Virus record (IMG/VR): IMGVR_UViG_3300022848_000893
Location: 1 to 22,696 of that record
Origin: a virus
Strand: one strand, 5' to 3'
Length of the DNA stretch: 22,696 nucleotides
A program made the position numbers and the translations under genes. Position 1 is the stretch's first letter. Each line of letters opens with the position of its first letter. This document shows, one piece after another, positions 15,314 to 21,634 of this stretch. The notes beneath the pieces are model-generated. The model had not been told where the DNA came from and ran no database searches. It saw only the letters and a list, made by a program, of their open reading frames with translations.

Positions 15314-16123
15314 ATGGATAAATTAAAAGAGTTATTGATAGCAGCGGGCATGAAGTCTGAGACTATCGAAAAATTCCTTGATGCTGAAAAGGCAAAGGAT
15401 ATTGATGTTAAGGTTGAGACACAAGGGCTACTCGCAAATCTTCGCGAAAGATTTATGAACGATTCTTCTTTCATCGACCCAATCAAAAAGTCTGTTCGCG
15501 GTGAACTACTGTCATCGAAAGAAAACAAGCTGATGAAGCTTTTTGACGTTTCGAAAGAAGAATATGATGCGCTGCCCGAAAGCACAAAATTTGATTCTCT
15601 GATGGACTTGTGCAAAACAAAGTCGGGCAAGAGTTCGGGTGATGTGAATAAGGAGTTGGAAGCTTTGAATAAGAAGATGGCAACGTTGAAGGCAGAAAAC
15701 GAAACTCTTTCTCAAACAATTCCAGCGGAGAAGACTAAGCTTGAAGCGGAGAAGGAGAATTGGATTACCTCGAATCAGCTTGGTAAGTTGGTTGGAAAGC
15801 ATGAACTAATCGTTCCCCTTGAGTTCGCCGAAACCACAACTGTAAACATGCTACTTTCAAAGTACGATGTGAAGCGAGTTGATGGTAAGTTGAAGCTCCT
15901 GCAGAAAGGAACTGAACTTGATGCTTATGACGACAAGAACACGAAGATTGAGGCTGACACTGCAATCAAGTCAATTCTTGAAGAGAACAAGCTTATCAAG
16001 AAAAGCAATGCCAATCCTGACCCGAATAACCCACCACCCCCGACACCTCCTGCGAACACAAGCAAGCTCCCAGGACTGCAGAAAGCTCAGGCACATGCCG
16101 AGAAAATAAAGGCGGCAGAATAA
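15314..16123 (+). CDS. Scaffold-like capsid assembly protein (GP20-type)
   Basis: The 269-aa protein has the composition and layout of phage scaffolds: a helical, charged N-terminus (MDKLKELLIAAGM), a central coiled coil (about residues 115-150, LEALNKKMATLKAENETL), then a conserved-looking segment (about 160-235) with LLSKYDVKRVDGKLKLLQKG and DAYDDKNTKIEADTAIKSIL, which resembles phage minor structural GP20/scaffold proteins. A Pro/Asn/Thr-rich linker (DPNNPPPPTPPANT) leads to a basic helical tail that could bind the coat protein. It lies directly upstream of the candidate capsid gene, the usual place for a scaffold. A strong terminator follows its stop. Confidence 0.75.
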   Translation: MDKLKELLIAAGMKSETIEKFLDAEKAKDIDVKVETQGLLANLRERFMNDSSFIDPIKKSVRGELLSSKENKLMKLFDVSKEEYDALPESTKFDSLMDLCKTKSGKSSGDVNKELEALNKKMATLKAENETLSQTIPAEKTKLEAEKENWITSNQLGKLVGKHELIVPLEFAETTTVNMLLSKYDVKRVDGKLKLLQKGTELDAYDDKNTKIEADTAIKSILEENKLIKKSNANPDPNNPPPPTPPANTSKLPGLQKAQAHAEKIKAAE

Positions 16124-16140
16124 TATTCGATTCTATTTCA

Positions 16141-16148
16141 TATCTTTG
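16141..16148 (+). promoter_or_regulatory. Promoter -7 box at the capsid leader
   Basis: TATCTTTG at 16141-16148 matches the consensus used elsewhere in the window. No TTTG lies at the -33 spacing. The predicted start near 16153 falls inside the 5' arm of the following terminator stem, so RNA from this promoter would lack most of that arm. The leader to the GTG at 16278 would be about 125 nt. Confidence 0.55.
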
Positions 16149-16182
16149 AGCCATAGCATTAAATCTGTGGCTCATTTTTTTT
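16148..16182 (+). terminator. Intrinsic terminator after the scaffold gene
   Basis: GAGCCATAG (16148-16156) pairs with CTGTGGCTC (16165-16173; one G-U), with an 8-nt loop, and is followed by a run of eight T (16175-16182). The structure should stop transcripts arriving from the scaffold gene. Its 5' arm begins on the last base of the TATCTTTG box. Confidence 0.8.
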
Positions 16183-16193
16183 GCTTCTTGGCT

Positions 16194-16220
16194 GAGGGAT
16201 GCCCCCTACACTGAAAGGCA
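16194..16220 (+). promoter_or_regulatory. Candidate pseudoknot in the capsid leader (copy 2 of a two-copy element)
   Basis: TGCC (16200-16203) pairs with GGCA (16217-16220) around a 13-nt loop CCCTACACTGAAA. AGGG (16195-16198) one base upstream can pair with the loop's CCCT (16204-16207), giving an H-type pseudoknot like that at 10455-10488. Ten of 13 loop bases agree between the copies and the loop length is identical, while the closing stem differs in sequence but keeps its pairing. A further hairpin, GCTCA/TGAGC (16233-16237 with 16250-16254), lies downstream. Confidence 0.55.
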
Positions 16221-16277
16221 ACCGAAGGAACTGCTCACCTTACGTTCTATTGAGCACAATCAACAAAATTTAACGAC

Positions 16278-17315
16278 GTGGAATTAGCAGATTTTTGCAA
16301 AACCATGCAACAAGATTTGAACGACCTTGCGGGTAACAACTACCCAGCAATGAAAAGGGAGTCTACAGGTCTGTTGGATGCCATCGTGTCAAGTGAAAAC
16401 ACCTCTGGCACACCAGAAGCCGTTGCGGTTAATCCGGGAAACGGAAAAAGAAAAGATGTAATCGTTCGTTGGTTCACCCCAGGCCTTGAGTCTGAGACTT
16501 CTGACGAAGATGTCAATATTTGCACAGCAGATGGAATCTCCATCGTGCCGAATGAGGCCTTAGTTAGTATCGATTCCTTCCGTAGAAGTCCAGTGATGGA
16601 GTTTACGAAAGATGAACTTCGTAACTACTGTGAAGGTCCTGCCGAGTATCGTGCGAATGCGGCTGCATCGAGAATGAGTGCATTATTCCGCTCCATTAAT
16701 AAAGACCTTATCGCTCAGTACGTTGCACAGGCGGGAGGTTTCTACGGTGGAGTTGCTGCAGGGAAAGCAGTTAATTTCTTGGCTCAAGAGGGCTTAATCA
16801 TCCAAGCTGACCCGAATGGTGAGTTTGAAATGAATTCTGACTTCTCGAATCTTGGAGTTGATTCTCGACCAATAGTTGTTGGTAATGGAAACATTGACCG
16901 ATATACTCGTTTGCAGGGAATTGGATGCTGCAATAACTATGGTCAAGCAATCGACCAAACTTCACAGTTCGCATTCTTTAGAGATAAAGATATTGCGGCT
17001 GTCACAGCTGAGGCGAACCAATTCTTTGCATTTGCATCGGGAGCGAATCAGTTCTTGAAGTGGAATCTCAACAAAGGTGAGTTCGCTATGGTGGACGACA
17101 GAAGTGTTGAGAGCACGGTGGTTGACCCAGTGAATGGAATAGAGCTTGACTATGACGCTTACTATGACCGTTGTACCAAGACCTACAAAATTTACTTCTA
17201 CTTGAACTACAAGCTTTGGACAATGCCAGCAGGCATTTACCAAGTGGGTGATGATAGAGCTGGAACGAACAACTGCTTCATTTATGATGCAGAAATGGCG
17301 GTGCCAGCACCTTGA
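16278..17315 (+). CDS. Probable major capsid protein (HK97-fold)
   Basis: The 345-aa protein lies directly downstream of the scaffold-like gene, behind its own promoter and structured leader, and is followed by a strong terminator: the arrangement of a major capsid gene. The sequence has a helical N-terminus (ADFCKTMQQDLNDLAG), a mixed central part with FTKDELRNYCEGPAEYRANA and helical SRMSALFRSINKDLIAQYV, and a beta-rich end with WNLNKGEFAMVDD and YLNYKLWTMPAGIYQVG. This fits an HK97-type coat protein, although no diagnostic motif exists. The start is GTG at 16278 in an A-rich context; ATG at 16305, nine codons in, is the alternative. The protein should make up most of the virion mass. Confidence 0.75.
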   Translation: MELADFCKTMQQDLNDLAGNNYPAMKRESTGLLDAIVSSENTSGTPEAVAVNPGNGKRKDVIVRWFTPGLESETSDEDVNICTADGISIVPNEALVSIDSFRRSPVMEFTKDELRNYCEGPAEYRANAAASRMSALFRSINKDLIAQYVAQAGGFYGGVAAGKAVNFLAQEGLIIQADPNGEFEMNSDFSNLGVDSRPIVVGNGNIDRYTRLQGIGCCNNYGQAIDQTSQFAFFRDKDIAAVTAEANQFFAFASGANQFLKWNLNKGEFAMVDDRSVESTVVDPVNGIELDYDAYYDRCTKTYKIYFYLNYKLWTMPAGIYQVGDDRAGTNNCFIYDAEMAVPAP

Positions 17316-17321
17316 TAATCG

Positions 17322-17353
17322 AAAGGGGAGAGGTTCGCTTCTCCCCTTTTTTT
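17322..17353 (+). terminator. Strong intrinsic terminator after the capsid gene
   Basis: AAAGGGGAGA (17322-17331) pairs perfectly with TCTCCCCTTT (17340-17349), loop GGTTCGCT, followed by further T to 17353. No promoter box lies between this and the next gene at 17367, so downstream genes presumably depend on read-through, which would set them well below the capsid gene. Confidence 0.9.
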
Positions 17354-17366
17354 AATTCTTAAGAAA

Positions 17367-17687
17367 ATGCAGAACAAATCAAAAGTAATGTCCTTGAAGC
17401 CTCGATTAATGAGCGCAGCTCTTGCGGCATTAAATTCCAATCCTATTCTTTGTTTAGACACAAAATCAAGCGAGGACAAGGCTGATTTTTTCCTTCGAGG
17501 AAGTAATGGTAAGCCGACAGGAAGCGACAAGGAAGTGGAATCTATTTTAGCTCCTTTTGCGAAAAAGAACTGGCTTGAAGTAAGCGGCAAGTCTATCACT
17601 TTAATTGAAGTGAAGAAGGGCAAGAAAGAAGCTCCCAAATCAGCAACGAAAGAAGCTGCTAAAAAAGAAGATTCAGAACAAGCATAA
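17367..17687 (+). CDS. Small lysine-rich protein of unknown function (106 aa)
   Basis: No family is recognised. The 106-aa protein has a compact N-terminal part (about residues 8-75, with LAALNSNPILCLDT and FFLRGSNGKPTGSD) followed by a low-complexity K/E/A tail (KKGKKEAPKSATKEAAKKEDSEQA). Such charged tails are common on DNA-contacting or assembly proteins. It is the first gene after the capsid terminator, with ATG 14 nt after the T-run. A second in-frame ATG is at codon 8. Position between the capsid and connector genes suggests a head-completion role, which is inference. Confidence 0.55.
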   Translation: MQNKSKVMSLKPRLMSAALAALNSNPILCLDTKSSEDKADFFLRGSNGKPTGSDKEVESILAPFAKKNWLEVSGKSITLIEVKKGKKEAPKSATKEAAKKEDSEQA

Positions 17688-17705
17688 ATCGAAGAATCCC
17701 AAGAA

Positions 17706-18677
17706 ATGGACTGCCTCATTAATGCAATAGGAATAAGAAAATTGGTTCAAGAGTTAAAGACTGAGCCCAGTACGACTGGTCTTTACCTTGAAGACCTTGA
17801 AGGGATGACCTTGAAATCCGTGGCAAATATTGAGCCCGGCAAGGAGCAGTCAGGAGCAGCTTTATTCAACAGTATTGTTCTCAGGGCAGGTAATTTAATG
17901 GTTGAGGATATTCGTACTCACCTTATGGGATATCTGCGTGACTCTGGTAATGTAGAGTTCGGTGGATTCGGTGAATTCAAAGAAGACCACAAGATTGTGC
18001 CCGTGGGAATGACTGGGATAAAAGTGGAACTTCGAGGCAGTCACTTCATGGAGCTTGTTTGTACTTCAATATACATCAAGTCGTTTTCTGCAGTGCCTGG
18101 GACTCAGGTTCTTTTATCCGATGGAAACGGATTATCCAAGACCTATGAAATAGACACGACTAATCGCGTTATTGAGATTCCCACTCAATTCATTTCAAGA
18201 ACAGGATTGATTGAACTGCAGTGGATAACCAACGGCCAAACAGTTTACGAAACACAGCTAAAGAATACCATGCTCTTTTCGGGGTGCCACGGCTGCAATA
18301 GCGGGTATCAGTTTCTTAAAGCCACGGGCACGGTAGATGATGTAGAGAATCTTTCCTACACTTACGGCCTGTCCATGGACGTTCAAGCCGTTTGTAATAT
18401 GGAAAAGATTATCTGCTTTGTATTGCAAAGATTTAAGAACGCTCTACTGTATAAGGTAGGCATCGAAACACTCAAAGAACATGTATCGACTGATAGGCTC
18501 AATTTCCTTGCTATTCATCGTAGGGAGTGGGCAGAAGAAAAAATTGCAGAATGGCAAGAAGTAAATTATCCAAATTATCTCGACAACGGGATGAATGGAC
18601 TGGCTCACTACTTGCAACGAATTGATTCAAACTGTTTTAATTGCGGAGGAATATCGAATGCGAATTTACATCCCTAA
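17706..18677 (+). CDS. Virion protein of unknown function in the connector region (323 aa)
   Basis: The 323-aa protein is not matched to a known family by eye. Residues 1-80 are helical (IGIRKLVQELKTEP...), residues about 85-190 are beta-rich (VPVGMTGIKVELRGSHFMELV, then VIEIPTQFISRTGLIELQWI), and a helical C-terminal half follows (VCNMEKIICFVLQRFKNALLYKVG), ending in CFNCGG. Ten cysteines include the cluster SGCHGCNSG near residue 195. The gene lies between the capsid and the neck genes, where head-tail adaptors are encoded, so a connector role is the best guess. The ATG sits in CAAGAA-ATG with no Shine-Dalgarno. Base usage becomes GC-richer around 18220-18430. It overlaps the small basic ORF that follows by 20 nt. 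Confidence 0.55.
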   Translation: MDCLINAIGIRKLVQELKTEPSTTGLYLEDLEGMTLKSVANIEPGKEQSGAALFNSIVLRAGNLMVEDIRTHLMGYLRDSGNVEFGGFGEFKEDHKIVPVGMTGIKVELRGSHFMELVCTSIYIKSFSAVPGTQVLLSDGNGLSKTYEIDTTNRVIEIPTQFISRTGLIELQWITNGQTVYETQLKNTMLFSGCHGCNSGYQFLKATGTVDDVENLSYTYGLSMDVQAVCNMEKIICFVLQRFKNALLYKVGIETLKEHVSTDRLNFLAIHRREWAEEKIAEWQEVNYPNYLDNGMNGLAHYLQRIDSNCFNCGGISNANLHP

Positions 18678-18756
18678 ACCAAGGACAACTAAAAGAACTA
18701 CTTCAACAAAAGTCAAGACCCCAAAAGTCAAGAAATCTGGTTGTTCAAAATGCTAA
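18658..18756 (+). CDS. Candidate 32-aa basic peptide ending in CSKC
   Basis: This short ORF starts at ATG 18658 and is preceded by GGAGGA (18645-18650), the best Shine-Dalgarno in this region and rare in this genome. It overlaps the end of the 323-aa gene by 20 nt and the start of the holin gene (ATG 18750) by 7 nt, filling the gap exactly. The peptide begins MRIYIPKPRTTKRTT, is very rich in K, R and T, and ends SGCSKC. The CxxC end could bind metal or form a disulfide. Highly basic small proteins near head genes may bind DNA. Coding status is inferred from the start signal and the tight overlaps on both sides; chance is possible. Confidence 0.5.
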   Translation: MRIYIPKPRTTKRTTSTKVKTPKVKKSGCSKC

Positions 18757-19223
18757 CAATACTCAAGAAAATACAAGATTTGCAGTTGGCTGAAAAGCTT
18801 TTCGGAATCTCGATAACGATTCTGTCTGCACTTGTTGTCGCCATAGGTCCTTATCTTTTAGCTGTGTCATTGCTTGTGTTCGTTGATTTGCTAACCGGCA
18901 CGAAAGCGGCACGAAAGAAAGGGCATAAAATTCACTCTAAAGGATTAAGGCGTTCTATCTCAAAAATCATTGACTATTTCTTAGCTATTCTATTGAGTGA
19001 AATAATGTCAAGAGTATTCTTTCAAGGGCTCCCGATTACATACCTCACGGCAACCTTTATTGGATTAATCGAGTTCAAGTCGAATCTTGAAAACATTGGA
19101 GTAACGAGCGGCGCTGATATATGGAATCGAGTTAAGTTTGTTTTTCCCGAACGCTTGCGGTCACTAATTACGAAAAACAATGTCGAACCAGACTCCCGAG
19201 GAAGTGATAAAGAAGCTGAATAA
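18750..19223 (+). CDS. Phage holin (holin 4/TcdE-like family)
   Basis: The 157-aa protein has hydrophobic spans at about residues 18-45 (ISITILSALVVAIGPYLLAVSLLVF) and weaker ones at about 75-110 (FLAILLSEIMSRVFF and ITYLTATFIGLIE). It carries the DLLTGTKAARKKG-x-K-I-x-SKGLRRSISK signature characteristic of the TcdE/phi-LC3-type holin family. Holins form the membrane lesion that releases the amidase at lysis time. I chose the ATG at 18750 over an in-frame TTG at 18741; both overlap the upstream basic peptide. Its end overlaps the next gene by 44 nt. It lies far from the amidase and spanin genes, among connector genes, which is an unusual place. Confidence 0.85.
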   Translation: MLTILKKIQDLQLAEKLFGISITILSALVVAIGPYLLAVSLLVFVDLLTGTKAARKKGHKIHSKGLRRSISKIIDYFLAILLSEIMSRVFFQGLPITYLTATFIGLIEFKSNLENIGVTSGADIWNRVKFVFPERLRSLITKNNVEPDSRGSDKEAE

Positions 19224-19764
19224 GCTTTCAAGCATTCTCGCAAAAGAAATCGAAGGAATCAAGATAATCGCTGCTAATAACATCGAGGCAGACTTCAAGC
19301 GTAGAATTTTCGTGCAAGGGCAAGCAGTAAAGGGCAAGATTGGCGTTTATTCCACTTCTCCATACTATGTGTCCATCGCTGGCCAAAAGTCGTCCACAGG
19401 GTCGCAAATCAGCAATAAGAAATTGACTCCAAAGGGAAAGAATGGAAAGTCTAAATTCAAGAACGGAAACGCAAAGAAAAGCAGATATCTCAAAGAAGGA
19501 TATAAGGAGTTTAGAAGACTGGTTGGCAGACAGACGAAGTACGTTGATTTGAATCTCAGCAGCGGTTTATTCAGCACCGTTAAGGCAGGGAAAACAAAGA
19601 AAGGCGTTCAGCTTGGCTTCACGGACAATGACATGGCTAAAAGAGCAGAGCACCTTGAGGAGAAGTATGGAAAAGATATCTTTGTTGTACGGAAGGAAGA
19701 GGAAGAGAAAATCGAAAACCTTATCACTGACCGATTGAATAACACAATTCTCAAGAATCTATGA
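19180..19764 (+). CDS. HK97 gp10-like/neck (head-tail joining) protein
   Basis: The 194-aa protein starts inside the holin gene (44-nt overlap, different frame). Its layout fits the gp10/virion-morphogenesis group: an N-terminal helix (EEVIKKLNKLSSILAKEIEGIK), a long basic, poorly structured loop (about residues 70-105, KSSTGSQISNKKLTPKGKNGKSK), beta strands around GRQTKYVDLNLSSGLFSTV, and a C-terminal helix after IFVVRKEEEEKIENL. These proteins connect head and tail. The next gene overlaps by 4 nt (ATGA) and looks like a tail terminator, which supports a neck assignment. Confidence 0.65.
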   Translation: MSNQTPEEVIKKLNKLSSILAKEIEGIKIIAANNIEADFKRRIFVQGQAVKGKIGVYSTSPYYVSIAGQKSSTGSQISNKKLTPKGKNGKSKFKNGNAKKSRYLKEGYKEFRRLVGRQTKYVDLNLSSGLFSTVKAGKTKKGVQLGFTDNDMAKRAEHLEEKYGKDIFVVRKEEEEKIENLITDRLNNTILKNL

Positions 19765-21350
19765 ACCTGTATCAGATTGCTCAATCGATTAAGACGGCCA
19801 TTCAAAACAACTACGGAATTGAAGAGCTTCACTGCATTGCTCGAAAGGACGAGAAAGGACAAATCGTTTTTCAAGACCGATACGTTGGAATTGGCGACAT
19901 GCTTATTTCGAGCGGATACATGCGTTTCAGAGGTGACGACGATTACACGATTGACGAAGCAGAAAGACAGTTGAGCAGTGTGAAGCAGTGGGAGGCGCGA
20001 AGTGAAATGAGGTTAGTGCTGATGCACAGGGGGAATCAAACTCCCGAAGGATTTACTCTGTCATTGGTCAAGCTGCTCACAGGATTGCTCAATACTCCGT
20101 CCGCTTCTATCGTTCCTGTTTCAGTTTCAACGGACAGGAATTCGATTCTTGAAGAGGAAACCGATGGGGATGCTGCGAAGATTAATATGACCATGAACTT
20201 GATATTGTTCGACTTTGAAATTCGTTGGACATTCAAGGGTGAAGCTTGTGACATTATTTCTCTTTGTGGTGATATTTCAGAACCTGTGGTTGTGGATTGT
20301 TTACCGGTATCAATCTTTGACTTCGATGGCAATCTTCTTGCCACTGCTCAAAGCGGAACGTCATACAATGTAGCCGCGGTGAGTTTTGTGCTGAATGGAA
20401 GCCCTGCCGTTCTTTATGCTCCAGGGGATGAGATTATTCACAACGACCCTCTTTGTCAAGGAGTAACCATTTACAGGGAACAAAGAACAGGAGCCCCAGT
20501 GTTGGTTGATACGATTGCTGCAGGAGGAACATACTTAATTGTAGGCAGTCCAATTCTTGATATCAATGACGTTCTTCTTGAAGAGTTGTTTTTCACAGAG
20601 GGAGTGAAGATTATGCACGACGCAGCGGATATCACAATTGACAATATCACTGAACCGAACATTGTGCGTATTACAGTCGCTTCTGACTGCCCTGAAATAC
20701 CTATAATTCCTCACTATGTTAAGCCAGCGGTTCAGGACCAAGTAAGTTATTGGGCTGGTGATTTTATGGACCAGTGGAACAGCGGTATTTTCGATAGAGT
20801 TCAAGCGGATAACACCGGGAACAGAATGAGGCTTGTTGACCAGTACACGCTCCACGCAAGTACGCCAAATCATTTATCAGGGTTTGATAGATTCCTGAAG
20901 GACAACGGCACCCCAGCCTGGAATGGCTCGGCATTTGAGTACACTAATGGTGAGGGAACTGACTACATCATCATTGATGTATATTCGGGGCTTATGATTT
21001 ACTCCGCCGACCTTGGGCTGTTAAGTGATTACGCCGCGCAGGGTTTCGCAAACGCCCACGAATACGCCTGTCATAAATGTGACGTTTTAAATGTTGGAGG
21101 AGTAACCAATTGGCGTGTTCCTTGTATTGAAGAGTCCCTTCGCCTTTACTGTGATTTTACACAGACTTATTATCATGCTTCGAATCCATTCGACAGAACA
21201 ACCACGAGTTCTAATTTTTGGACTTCACTTGTGAAAGAAGGCGGAACATCTGCCTGGTTGATCATTTCGGCCGGTGACATAAGAAGGTTCGCAGCTACCT
21301 ATATTAGTTTAACCGTAGTTTACGCAGTCAAAAACTGGGACGCCCCATGA
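19761..21350 (+). CDS. Tail terminator-like protein with C-terminal DUF1566/lectin-like domain
   Basis: The 529-aa protein reads as three parts. Residues 1-165 (MNLYQIAQSIKTAIQ..., ending in strands MTMNLILFDFEIRW) have the size and alpha/beta pattern of tail terminator or tail-completion proteins, matching the position after a gp10-like gene. Residues about 170-320 are beta-rich (VDCLPVSIFDFDGNLLATA and similar). Residues about 400-526 match DUF1566 (Lcl C-terminal): DVYSGLMIY, a helix with NAHEYACHKC, GGVTNWRVPCIEESLRLY, SNFWTS, SAWLIISAGDIRR and YAVKNW. DUF1566 is related to C-type-lectin-like folds and often occurs in surface-binding proteins. If the N-terminal call is right, the domain would be displayed at the head-tail junction, like a collar. 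Base use is GC-richer from about 20,800, so the domain may have been acquired separately. Confidence 0.65.
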   Translation: MNLYQIAQSIKTAIQNNYGIEELHCIARKDEKGQIVFQDRYVGIGDMLISSGYMRFRGDDDYTIDEAERQLSSVKQWEARSEMRLVLMHRGNQTPEGFTLSLVKLLTGLLNTPSASIVPVSVSTDRNSILEEETDGDAAKINMTMNLILFDFEIRWTFKGEACDIISLCGDISEPVVVDCLPVSIFDFDGNLLATAQSGTSYNVAAVSFVLNGSPAVLYAPGDEIIHNDPLCQGVTIYREQRTGAPVLVDTIAAGGTYLIVGSPILDINDVLLEELFFTEGVKIMHDAADITIDNITEPNIVRITVASDCPEIPIIPHYVKPAVQDQVSYWAGDFMDQWNSGIFDRVQADNTGNRMRLVDQYTLHASTPNHLSGFDRFLKDNGTPAWNGSAFEYTNGEGTDYIIIDVYSGLMIYSADLGLLSDYAAQGFANAHEYACHKCDVLNVGGVTNWRVPCIEESLRLYCDFTQTYYHASNPFDRTTTSSNFWTSLVKEGGTSAWLIISAGDIRRFAATYISLTVVYAVKNWDAP

Positions 21351-21625
21351 AAATATTCACTCAATCAAATGATCATCTTCAGGGGCTTCTCCCTGAAATG
21401 GAGATTCAATACGACTCAATTGAACTTCGCCAAATTAATATCGACTATGCTAAGGACGAGGCCACTGGCATTGTTTTGATAAAGCATGGCGTGAACGAAA
21501 CTGAATTACCCTACACTATTGATATCAGTGATGCCAGTGGTTCTTATGCTTCTGCTTTGACATCGATTCGAAACCGAGTAAAAGACCAACTGAAACTTAT
21601 CAACGAGTTGTCTGAAATTGTATAA
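21347..21625 (+). CDS. Small protein of unknown function (92 aa)
   Basis: No family is recognised. The 92-aa acidic protein has strands (IELRQINIDYAKDEATGIVLIKHG and LPYTIDISD) followed by a C-terminal helix (ALTSIRNRVKDQLKLINELSEIV). It overlaps the upstream gene by 4 nt (ATGA) and so is translationally coupled to the tail-terminator-like protein. The TAA stop forms the first bases of the next promoter box (TAAATTTG). A virion accessory role is likely from context only. Confidence 0.6.
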   Translation: MKIFTQSNDHLQGLLPEMEIQYDSIELRQINIDYAKDEATGIVLIKHGVNETELPYTIDISDASGSYASALTSIRNRVKDQLKLINELSEIV

Positions 21626-21630
21626 ATTTG
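21623..21630 (+). promoter_or_regulatory. Promoter -7 box overlapping a stop codon
   Basis: TAAATTTG at 21623-21630 matches TAnnTTTG; its TAA is the stop codon of the upstream gene. The box ends 4 nt before the ATG at 21635, so a leaderless transcript is predicted. No clear -33 TTTG is present. Confidence 0.55.
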
Positions 21631-21634
21631 ACCT

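Noticed and set aside
18741-18749. TTG start for the holin
   Set aside because: An in-frame ATG three codons later is available and matches the expected short N-terminus.
20940-21350. Diversity-generating retroelement variable region
   Set aside because: The lectin-like C-terminus is suggestive, but there is no reverse transcriptase, no template repeat in the window and no Asn (AAC/AAY) enrichment. Kept only as something to check outside the window.
21509-21515. Third CCCTACA word
   Set aside because: It is inside a coding sequence, without an upstream AGGG or a closing stem, so it is not a third copy of the leader element.
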